Below, piece after piece: positions 23,706-33,449 of a stretch of DNA of 64,000 bases (the first letter of the stretch is position 1; every line of letters starts with the position of its first letter). This DNA is from Sphaerosporella brunnea (lineage: Eukaryota; Ascomycota; Pezizomycetes; Pezizales; Pyronemataceae), in assembly GCA_008704415.1 (NCBI GenBank), contig VXIS01000220.1, forward strand, positions 1 to 64,000. The letters run 5' to 3'. Below the pieces are notes generated by a model, which saw only the letters and a list, made by a program, of their open reading frames with translations, did no database searches and had not been told where the DNA came from. The translations under genes and the position numbers were made by a program.

Positions 23706-24594
23706 TTCATTGTGTTGATGGCGTAAACCACTGCACTCTTATACACATGCTCCGGATCTCTGCCCTCTTCCAAACACATCTATGAATAGAACCTCTTTCC
23801 CCCCTGAAGTTCAACTCACCTTTCCCCTTTCAAATTTGCTCTTAAGTGCCAACGCCTCAGCAGGGACACTATGCAAATCAATTCCGGTCGTTTGTGGCGA
23901 CGGCAACGCACTCCCGCAACCGCACTATCGCCCTGTCAAACAACTTTGTTGCAGCTGCACTACTTGGGCCAAGGAAACCTGGATCACAACAAATCACTCG
24001 TCTGCTAACCCGCACGCTCTGTAGAGGCGTGTGCTGCTCCTTTTGGGCTTGGGTGTCGCAGTGAGATAGATACGGAGGCATTCAGTAGTGCTTGGAGCAG
24101 GTCGCTTGGCTTTGTCCTAACAGGTGTATCCATTGCAAAGGTGGTCAAAAGTGGGCTTTTTGCACACCACCGTATGGGTGCCGGCTGGTTGGGGAAAGGT
24201 AAAAGGATAGTGAGCTTTCCGAACAGAAAATGCATCGCCCGCCATATTGCGTGACGCCGGGACCCCCCGAGATCACACCACGCAGTTCGTCTGCACCGAC
24301 GACCCCAGGGGTTTCCAACCGCATCGCGACATGAGTGGTGGGATCCGATGGGATACTCCTAAGGCGGGCAGCGCGGTGGGTTTTCTTTCTACTGGATCAC
24401 GGGTACATCTCACAGCCTCAATTATCAACATCAGGACGGGTCTAGCTAAGTAGCTGGCCGCAATAACGCCAGCCCTCCCCCCCCACCAACAGGGCGGTGA
24501 TACTCTCTGGCGATCCCGGAGCCCGACTAATGATTGTACGAGTACGGCATTCCCCCCCAAGGAGCCGCACACATTTTGGCGGGATAAAAATATT

Positions 24595-24638
<44 letters not shown>

Positions 24639-25332
24639 TTTCACCTTCTCCCAGCGAACCAATGCAGCTTGATGCCGTCGAGCTCATACAAGTCGACGCA
24701 GTGACCTGCCAGTGCATGTTACCATCAAAACAAAAGCAGGGCATGGAAGAGCTAGAAGACGCATCCGGTCCTGATACTCGACGTGTACAGGGTAGCCATC
24801 CTACTGCTGGGCGATGTTGGTGACGTGAGTGCGGTGCAGCAAGCCATGAGGAGTTGGCAAAGCCGATCTGCGTGGGGGTGAGGAAGAACACGTGGGTTGC
24901 GCCGTTCAAGTACACGCGACTAAATGAATGCAAGAAAAAAAAAATATAATCGGAGGAAGCGGCTTTCTCGGCGCGGAAGTATTGGCTTTGACAAAGGAAA
25001 AATGCTTCTAGGCCTCGGACCGCTGCAAGCGCCGATGAGTTAGGTACATGGAGACTTGGAAGAAGTAATCTTTTCGAGCAGAAACGGGTGCCCCGGCTGA
25101 TCTTGGGAAATTGAGGGAAGGTAAAAGGATATTGAGCTTTTCGATTGCTAGGCACTGGAAGGCTAGTAGGTTGTGCACGCGTGTATGTGGCAATACCGGA
25201 GCTGGCGAGGGCTTTTCTTGTATATTGCCCGTATTGTCAGTGGCCCAGCAGTCATCGTCAAGGTAAAACTTCCCCCCTGGTTGAGATACACGAGTGACAC
25301 GCTATGACGCTGCACCACGCTTTGTTTGTTTT
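23706..25332. other. Intergenic with a T41 run and a degenerate direct repeat
   Basis: No gene recognised. A run of 41 T occupies 24597-24637. The segment 24165-24230 is similar to 25085-25145 (ggtaaaaggatattgagctttt-type core), an old direct duplication. Confidence 0.45.
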
Positions 25333-26445
25333 AAGGGCAAATGTCTAGTATACCACCCAAAAAGCCTCGAAAAGAGCAGGATACCACCAAATTTTGTTAT
25401 TGTCCAGGATACCACAGCCTCGCGTGGGAGTACGTGACCAACATTGGTTTTATTCCCTTCATTCAAATATCCGTGCTAGCTACACATGAGGGCGAGTACA
25501 AGTCCGCACCTTATGCCCGTCCGCTCCACCACAAATTCCACATCGCCGCGGGGCGCGGTCCGGCACGTCACGCTTATTCCGTCGTCTATGCGCTTCGTCC
25601 TTGCGCATACACTTTTTCTTGGGACGTCCACGAGGGACTTTAGTCAGTGGTGGTTCACAGCGGTCCAGGGAGGATCGCTGAGATCCGAAGAAGAGCTGGA
25701 GTCAGTATCTGTACCAGAATCGGAGTCAGATACTGCGTTTGCCGCCGCGTCGTTTCCCTGCGCTAGTAAGCGCACATCGATTGATACGCCGAGAAAACTG
25801 TCGTCAGACGAAGATATGAAGGCATAAAGTCCACGGGAGCTAAATTCAAGCGATGCATAACAGAAACTTCATGTCCACAGGGCACTTAATGTTCTTGAAA
25901 TCGGTAGCACGTACAGCTGAGTTTCTCCAGGTCTACGAAGAAACTGGCTTTGTCATGGATCTGGGTAACCTGCGCTGGGGTGCTGCTACTCATCCGGTCC
26001 GACCGTTCAAAGCGCACAGCGAAGCCCGCAACTGCTGCCCAGGAGTGTATTCTCTCCTTAAAGTCCTGAAACGGGCTGAACAGCTCGCCCTCCTGCAGCG
26101 CTTTGCTCTGCACAACAACACTAAGAACACCACTGGTGTCCGCAGTGTCCGGCTGTTCCATTGACGTTGCACGCGGAGTTGTCGTCGTCGCAGATCGAGC
26201 GGTTGACGGGGTAGGTAGTCGCCTGAAGCGTCGCCGAGACGGCAACGGAGGTAGTAGTGACTGGGCGGGGGGTCGCGCGCGGGGTGGTGGAGAGCGGTGT
26301 AGAAGGTTCACGTTCAGACGCCGGCAGAGGTTGTTGTTTGTCACGTACTCTCACGCGGGGTTGTGGTATCCTGGACAATCACGAAATTTGGTGGTATCCT
26401 GCTCTTTTCGAGGGTTTTTGGGTGGTATACTAGACATTTGCCCTT
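25333..26445. mobile_element. 1113-bp DNA transposon with ~106-bp terminal inverted repeats
   Basis: 25333-25438 is the inverted copy of 26340-26445 with only a few mismatches; both ends begin aagggcaaatgtctagtata. A 5-bp direct duplication, gtttt, flanks it (25328-25332 and 26446-26450). Inside, a minus-strand ORF (about 26164-25900) reads LFSPFQDFKERIHSW..GFAVRFERSDR, which resembles the FAR1/MULE-type N-terminal domain of Mutator-like elements; no complete transposase is present. I infer a non-autonomous or decayed MULE-like element, although the short TSD is not the 8-9 bp usual for that superfamily. Confidence 0.8.
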
Positions 26446-26504
26446 GTTTTAATCATAACGTATTCGGCCGCTTGTGGCCATGACATAGAGAGTAAATAAG
26501 CTGC
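26446..26504 (-). mobile_element. LINE 3'-terminal remnant
   Basis: On the minus strand this is a copy of the LINE 3' UTR end seen in the palindrome arms (CATGGCCACAAGCGGCCG followed by a short A-rich tail). The TIR element directly abuts the A-rich end, so it inserted at the LINE tail. Confidence 0.65.
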
Positions 26505-26779
26505 ACTACGTTTTGGTTAGGTGGATGTTGATGGCCATCGTATCCCCCGGGAGACACCGCGCTACAATACACTAGCTTAGTATCCGTGCACTTGCTATCG
26601 ATCCTCGTTCTCAACATGGTCTCTTAGATCCAGCGATTTTGTGGTGTCTTTGGGTGCGTGGGGAAAGAGGCGGACTGCGGAGGCTTTAACAATGATAGAT
26701 AGTTACATGGTTTGACGGACATGCGGGGCTTCACTCGAAAGGTGAGGATATAGCAAGGCCGAGTTGAACTTTTGATACA

Positions 26780-26788
26780 TATAAAATA
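26780..26788 (+). promoter_or_regulatory. TATA-like box before the proline-rich ORF
   Basis: tataaaata about 41 bp upstream of the ATG at 26829. Confidence 0.3.
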
Positions 26789-26828
26789 CCGTCATTCCCA
26801 CCACCACCCGAGACATTCTACCTGCATC

Positions 26829-27362
26829 ATGTCCTCAACCACGTCCTCCACGACCACCGCCTCGACCTCTCCGACCTCCTCCCCTCCTGTCTCCCTCCTC
26901 CCCAACCACAGCCCCGCCTCGACCTCTCCGACCTGTCTCCCTCCTCCCCAGCCACAGCCCCGCCTCGACCTCTCCGACTTCCTCCCCTCCTGTCTCCCTC
27001 CTCCCCAGCCACAGCCCCGCCTCGACCTCTCCGACCTCCTCCCCTCCTGTCTCCCTCCTCCCCAGCCACAGCCCCGCCTCGACCTCTCCGACCTCCTCCC
27101 CTCCTGTCTCCCTCCTCCCCAGCCACAGCCCCGCCTCGACCTCTCCGACCTCCTCCCCTCCTGTCTCCCTCCTCCCCAGCCACAGCCCCGCCTCGACCTC
27201 TCCGACCTCCTCCCCTCCTGTCTCCCCCCTCCCCAGCCACAGCCTTGCGCTTCGCCAACTCAAGTTCTTCCCTTCGCCGCCCGCCCCCGGGGATCGGCGG
27301 AGAGCGGGCGGCAGAGGCTGGGGGTACTTGTTGGCGGGAACGGATTTTTCTTGCCAAGGTGA
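26829..27362 (+). CDS. Hypothetical Pro/Ser-rich repeat protein (57-bp in-frame repeat)
   Basis: ATG at 26829 (MSSTTSSTTTAST). A 57-bp tandem unit at about 26894-27240, in frame, encodes roughly six copies of a 19-residue unit PPPQPQPRLDLSDLLPSCL. The ORF runs into a perfect donor (CCAAG/GTGAGT at 27356-27361), so a downstream exon is likely. No known domain. The minus strand is also open through the same repeat, so coding strand is uncertain. Function unknown; could equally be a non-coding minisatellite. Confidence 0.35.
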   Translation: MSSTTSSTTTASTSPTSSPPVSLLPNHSPASTSPTCLPPPQPQPRLDLSDFLPSCLPPPQPQPRLDLSDLLPSCLPPPQPQPRLDLSDLLPSCLPPPQPQPRLDLSDLLPSCLPPPQPQPRLDLSDLLPSCLPPPQPQPCASPTQVLPFAARPRGSAESGRQRLGVLVGGNGFFLPR

Positions 27363-27531
27363 GTGATGGGGAGGGAGGATGATGTATTTCTTTGCACCCC
27401 CCCCCCTCCCCAGCCACAGTCCTGCACTTCGCAAAAATGAGTTCTTCCCCTCGCCGCCCGCCCCGTGGATCGGCGGAGAGGCTGGGGGAACCCGTTGTCG
27501 CGAACGGAGTTTTCTCGCCATTTTGGCGAGG
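27245..27531. repeat. Duplicated ~120-bp segment (two direct copies)
   Basis: 27245-27362 and 27413-27531 are diverged copies. Each follows a ccccagccacag acceptor-like site and ends at a donor-like site (AAG/GTGAGT and GAG/GTGGGT). The inner part shares cgccgcccgcccc and gatcggcggagag. It looks like a duplicated exon with splice signals, or an extension of the neighbouring minisatellite block. Confidence 0.6.
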
Positions 27532-27764
27532 TGGGTGGTGGGGAGGAAGTTGTGCAAACCCCCCCCCCCCCACATGGGGTAATGATGGTGGTGTTGTGGG
27601 GGTAAGGGTGGTGGTGAGGTATGGCGTTCCATTTGGTCTGAGCAGCAGATGTTCAAAGCAGCCGATGAGGCCTCGGGGGTCGTACCTAGCCTCAGGGAGA
27701 ATAGCAGAATTTATTCCCGAGACTAGGCACGACCGGGATGGCGAGCAGGAGTAGCAGTGGCACA

Positions 27765-27854
27765 CCGCCCGTTCCTGCCGAAGAACCTCCTGTTCTACCC
27801 ATGGCGGCCAGATGCCATGGGTAAAAAACGAAGTGCTTCAGCAGGAACGGGCGG
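27765..27854. repeat. Interrupted inverted repeat
   Basis: Outer arms ccgcccgttcctgc (27765-27778) and gcaggaacgggcgg (27841-27854), inner arms tacccatggc (27796-27805) and gccatgggta (27814-27823). Could fold as a stem-loop; small relic element or regulatory hairpin. Confidence 0.7.
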
Positions 27855-28299
27855 ACCTTCTCGGTGAAGGATGCCCTCGTTTGAGCGACAGTCCATGATG
27901 TTGACGGCCAGGCAGAGAGGTTGGGAGGTGCTAAACAACTTGCGGGCGGTCGAAGGCGTGGGGTAAGGTGGCGGACGGCGGAACCAGGGAACACGCCGGG
28001 GAAAACGCCGGCTTTCTGATAGCTATTCAGTTAGTATGCCATGGGGAAAAACAAGGGCTTTCGGCGAATTACCTGCAGGGTAGATATTGTTCAACCCCCC
28101 CCCAGACGAAGTCTTTACCCGCCTCGCGGGCAACAGCGTTTCAGACGCAGCTGAGTGAACATGGCCGGCTCAGCCTGGTGGTAGGAATCTCCACCTCTAA
28201 ACCTGTCGATTGGGCGAGCTCTTCTGAATGTCGCGTGGCAGTCGCGACGCAACGCGTTACGCTTGATGGAGCAAGCTCCAATGTTGGTGTTGGAGTTGG

Positions 28300-28605
28300 G
28301 GCGGAGAGAGAAGGAGAGGCGGAGAGAGAAGGAGAGGCGGAGAGAGAAGGAGAGGCGGAGAGAGAAGGAGAGGCGGAGAGAGAAGGAGAGGCGGAGAGAG
28401 AAGGAGAGGCGGAGAGAGAGGGAGAGGCGGAGAGAGAGGGAGAGGCGGAGAGAGAGGGAGAGGCGGAGAGAGAAGGAGAGGCGGAGAGAGAAGGAGAGGC
28501 GGAGAGAGAAGGAGAGGCGGAGAGAGAAGGAGAGGCGGAGAGAGAGGGAGAGGCGGAGAGAGAAGGAGAGGCGGAGAGAGAAGGAGAGGCGGAGAGAGAA
28601 GGAGA
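28300..28605. repeat. 18-bp purine-rich minisatellite
   Basis: About 16 copies of an 18-bp unit (gaggcggagagagaagga with a g/a variant). In one plus frame it encodes an (EREGEA)n tract inside an open frame at 27968-28714, but nothing else supports a gene. Confidence 0.95.
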
Positions 28606-31600
28606 TAAGGGGAGGGGAGAGGGGAGGAGGGATGGTCGTCGATTAGGAAATGACCCAGCTGGCCACAGTGATGCGAGGAGGCTGTTGTATTCGGTCGGGG
28701 AAGGGGTGTGCTAGCATAGCTGGTTGTCGGCGTCGGCTCGATGGTATGTAAAGAGGTTGTAGGGAAATAGTCAAACCTAAGCGACCCCTGGCTGAGTGGA
28801 AAGTAATTGTAGCGTAGGGCTGGCGGTATCTTGTTAAGTGGGCCCTGTGCCGTTAGGATGGCAGGTGTTGGTTATGAGAGGTGTACCTCAGGAAGTCGCC
28901 GAGGCAATCCCGTCGGTCGATGTCCCGGAGATCCTTCCTGTCTGGGTGCAAGTGTTGGTGCTGGTGTAGGAAAACCAAATGCTGGACCACATCTAGACCC
29001 AGAAACAAACGTACCGATGGGTTTCGCCCCCTCCGTCGGGGTTGTCGATCCGGGTCTGGACAAATAGCTCGGGGGTTCAGGATTTCCACAGTGCGGTTCT
29101 AAGCCGTCCTATAGCTATAACTGAGCTCACTTTCAACCTTAGGTTCTAGCAATTATCACAAAATGTATTCTATTTGTATTATAGGCAAACGTCCGCAGTT
29201 GATCTAGTTGAGCTGCCGGAGCAGTGAGCTTACAGTATCTGTAATAGATCCAAGGGTAAAAACCGCTGCGGACACCACGCCAACTGTAACTAGTGTTCCT
29301 AATAACCGTTCGAAAAAGCTGGGCGAGGTGGGCAGACGATATAAAGAAAGCAGGGCTGTCTGGGCTGCGAGTGATATGCCGTGAGTTCAATTGGAAATTG
29401 CTACTGTAAATGTTGTAAGAACAGTGGGTGAACATCGAACCCGTCACAACGGACAAACTTACCAGCAACTGGACCTGAATGCGATGACAGACCTTTCGGT
29501 GGAAGCTGTTGAGCATCAGATTCCTGTCTGCCAGTGAACTCGCTTCGTCTACTGCTGCTGGTTCCGAGTCCGTGCTGGCGACAGACTAGGCTTCTCACGG
29601 AACCGTGACTGCCGATCCTATCGACGGACGGGGAGCAAAAAAGAGGACGCTCACAATCACATCACCTCTATGGAGTGAAATCCAAGCGAGGTACTGGAGT
29701 GAATGGCAATTGGCAGAGCAGAGTGAATTATGGTTTGTACATCAAGTGAAATTGTCCCCTTTGTGCTCAGGAGCGTGAACCCTGCCAGCGAAGCCAGCTC
29801 AAACCGTCCTCCCGTCTTTTTTAGTAGCCTAGGCCGTCCGACTGGCTGACTGGCTACAAGGAACACTGACCGCAGTTCCGCACCCTCGATCTCGACCGCT
29901 TCATCTCCCTCTCCATGGCATTTTCCCCCCTCCCCAAGCTAAACAAGCCACAATAACAACACCAACAGAAACAAGATGAAAGCCCGACCGCTACGCTACG
30001 TCGATGCGTTCAGCGATCATCGCTATGGCTTAGACCACGGGGGGCGGCCTTCTGCAACAACTCCTCAGCCGCCCCCCAACGATATCAATACTGGAACATA
30101 GCCCCCGAATCCAAGCTCCCAGCTGATGGAGAAAATACCCCAGTACCCCAGTATACGCTGGTTTCCGAAGTTGGCCTTGTGGTAGACCGGAGGTAAGTAA
30201 GCGTTGGAAAAAGCTTTCGGCCGATTGCCAGAAAGTCAGAAGCAAAAGGCCACCACCGGATTTGAAGGAGTGGAAAAACCTTCTTCGAACTCGTTGGCGG
30301 GTCGGGATGCTCCTCCCGGGTCTTGGAGATTTGTGGAGCAAGCAGGTGCGGTGGCGGTGTCGGTGTTGGTGGTGATGAGGGGAGTAGTAAGATGGCAATG
30401 CTGGGTCTTCATTGCGCGAGGGTGTGGATGATGCCAGCATACGCTGGCTCTGGGTGTGGTGGTCAGCGAGAAAGCTATGAAAAAAAAAAGGCTTTCGCCG
30501 AATTACCTGTCGGTTAGATATCGTCCAACACCAGACCAAGGGAAGAAAGAAACGCCCTCCGGCAGTCTTGTGGGGCGCGTTGCCCCAACTTTTGGCTGAC
30601 CAGCCTCGAGGATATCGGGGAATAAGCGGCGGCGATGCGGCTGTGGCGGATACTGAGGGGCAGCGTCGTTGATCAAGAAGTCGCTGAGGTGTCCGAGTTG
30701 GTCCCAGTCGATGCTGCAGGTGAGGTTGCTATTGTGGATGGAGAATACGCTCTCTGGTTCCGAACGTCGAATTCATTGTAAACGGCGTGAGTCGTAGCGT
30801 CGCAATGGCTGGTTAGGGACGCATACTTTATGGCAAACCGATGGTATGTCATGGAAACATGCTGTAGGTCATCGAGCATTCGAGACGGAGAAGGAAGAAC
30901 CGCAATGGGCAATGAAGTGAAACCACTTGGCGGGCCGGGAAGTCCCTCCTCAAGATTTTGCGGGCGGTGTTGGTGTTGGTCTTTATGAGGGGAGTGCTGG
31001 TTGATCAGAATGTCGCCGAGGCAGTGCGGGTGTGGGTGTCCGAGTGTGCTACAAGGCGTCGAGACCACATCTGGTCCCGGAACCAAAACAGAAGCCCAAT
31101 GACTCCGCACCCTGTCGCCTTCTTCCGGATCCATGTGGTAGGGCGCTAGCATACACTCGGTGGTTCCGAATGTCCACTTTATGGCAGCTATCTAGGACGT
31201 CTTTACTTCGAAAGAATGCCATTGAGAAAGACTTTGTGCCGATTGCCTTTGTGTAGATACCGTCGATCATCAGACGCAGACAACAGAGCTTCCACCCCCC
31301 CCCCCCCACCAAAAAAAAAGAAAAAATCAGGCATTGCAATCGCCATTCTCTTTCCCTTGCCTTTTTTTCTCCCTTGCTCTCAATATCGGTACTTAGGCTG
31401 GGAATTGGCGCGGTCTTGGTACACATATTGGTGTTAGGTACTTCGTATTGATTGCCCTTGCATGGATACAAAACTGTCACATCGACTTCCCATTTTCCAT
31501 CCGCCGCAGTGGTAGCCGACAGAACGCTTGCCATCTGATCAGGAAATGCCCATCTAATGTGATGTACGACCTTAGATGATGGCGGTGTTCTGAAATTATG

Positions 31601-32262
31601 ACTGGAGAGTCTGGTTGCAAGGCCTGCAATGAAAACAGAGGCTGCATTGAAATGAGGAGGTGGCTACTCTGTAGTTACAACCTAGAGGCGAAAACCGGGA
31701 GGATTGGCTGGGGAGAGTGGAAGATGAAGAGAAGGAGCATGATGAGCAGGGTATTTGGGAATAGGGGAATCTAACCAAAGGTAATTGACACGAAGTCTTT
31801 CTCAACGGCATACTTGGTGGGTACACACCTACTAGGCAGCTTGGACGTTCGAAACCGAATGCACAGGATCTATGACCCCATGCCAGAAGGATAATACAAA
31901 ACTTTTCGTGGTTTAACTGTAAAAGCCCCTATCTAACAAAAAAACAAAAAAACAAAACCCCTTTTTTAGCAGCTCAACGAGCCCAATTGCAGCCGGACTG
32001 CTACTAGGAACATTGCCTCTACCTCCACAAAAACTGCGATATCTCTACCCCCTCTCGCCTGCCCTAACCCACCCTCATCGTATACGCCCCGGGGATCTGA
32101 CGAGGAATGGCTAGATGTAGCCGCTGTGCAAAACTTCGGCGGTGCTGTCGACGCTCAGGCATTGAAAGTGCCAAACTGGTTGCGGAGTACGGTGCGGGGT
32201 ACGCTGGCGGTCGTGCCAGCACGCAAGCCCAGGGTCAGTCCGAGAGATGAAGCTCACCTCAC

Positions 32263-32321
32263 AGCCGGCCATGCATAGTACATTGCCAGTATCAAACTGG
32301 GCGTACTATGCATGGCCGGCT
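32263..32321. repeat. Perfect 19-bp inverted repeat, 21-nt loop
   Basis: Arms agccggccatgcatagtac (32263-32281) and its exact reverse complement (32303-32321). Confidence 0.85.
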
Positions 32322-32639
32322 CACCCCGTGCGCTAAGCGCCACTTTGGAACCAATCGATTGATTGGGCGAGCGCGAGGCGAGGTTGGTGTTAACAGCTTT
32401 ACCCCCCTTTGTCCTTTCTACTACCCTCCACAACCCCCACATTTCCTCGCGATCCAGCTTACCCCTTGAGCTCTGCTCTACCGCATTCCCCTACCATTTG
32501 GTGGTTGGATGAAAAAGAGGCTGACTTTGCGGTAGAGCAGAGAATCGTCGAACTTCAGGGTAAGCTGGATGGCGAGGAGATGATGAGGGATGGATGGGTA
32601 GTAGAAAGGCAGTTTGACCGCTGAAGTGATGGAGGTGGG

Positions 32640-33240
32640 CGGTGTCGACGGCCAGCGTTGGCCGTCGACAGAAGGTAAGGCTGGTCGTGCTTGATGAAGT
32701 TCTCATCCCCGAACCTGTTGCCGTAGATGGACCTGCCACCGGCGCCCTGTGCGGTGATGTCAGTTAATTTTTTTCTTCGCTCCTGGTCAGATGAAAGTAC
32801 TTACGCCGCGGGGGAGCAAGCTCAATGCTTGCGGCGGCGGCGGCGGTGGCGGCCCGGGGGGTGATGTGAGCTGATCGTGCCTCTTGACGAAGTCCTCGTC
32901 CTCGGACCTGTTGCCGTAGATGGACCTGCCACCGGCGCCCTGTGCGGTGATGTGAGTTAGCTATTCCTTCGTTCCTGGGCAGATGAAAGAACTTACGCCG
33001 CGGGGGAGCAAGCTCAATGCTTGCGGCGGCGGCGGCGGTGGCGGCCCGGGGGGTGATGTGAGCTGATCGTGCTCTTGACGAAGTTCTCGTCCTCGAACCT
33101 GTTGCCGTAGATGGACCTGCCACCGGCGCCCTGTGCGGTGATGTCAGTTCATTTTTCCTTCGTTCCTGGTCAGATGAAAGAACTTACGCCGCGAGGGAGC
33201 AAGCTCAATGCTTGCAGCGGCGGCGGCGGCGCCGGGGGGG
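32640..33240 (-). pseudogene. Cyclophilin (peptidyl-prolyl isomerase) exon relics, three tandem copies
   Basis: On the minus strand, three copies of an exon start encode [19 protein letters not shown] (about 33140-33080, 32950-32885, 32757-32690), the conserved cyclophilin segment around GTGGKSIYG.KFEDENF. The last copy continues [13 protein letters not shown], matching the KHTGPG.LSMANAG core, then is lost. Units are 191-193 bp; each exon is preceded by a short intron-like sequence starting GTAAGT and ending CACCGCACAG. Upstream cyclophilin sequence and the catalytic FHR region are absent, so this is a fragment. A (GCC)n stretch follows each of the upper copies. Family call is from the motif; pseudogene status is inferred. 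Confidence 0.75.
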
Positions 33241-33449
33241 GGGGGGGGGGAGTTAATGGTTGGTGTTTGCGGGAGATTGCAGCCGGTGAGAGGGAGCGCG
33301 AGAGGTAGTGCGCATCGCCAGCACACGCTGGTTCCGATGGTCGACGTGCTGGCAGGTAAGGAGCATCGCGTGGTCCTGCTGGCGAGTAGAGCAGATAGTG
33401 GGGGTTGTGGACTAGATGGTAGAGGTGTAATGGATAGGAAACGTTGATG

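Noticed and set aside
24442..25155. 237-aa minus frame with a lysine run
   Set aside because: The lysines are the T41 homopolymer; no other coding evidence.
26827..27765. Minus-strand 312-aa and 273-aa frames rich in Gly/Arg/Glu
   Set aside because: Reverse reading of the 57-bp repeat; not supported by unique coding sequence.
27968..28714. 248-aa frame with (EREGEA)n
   Set aside because: Mostly the 18-bp minisatellite; flanks show no coding signal or family.
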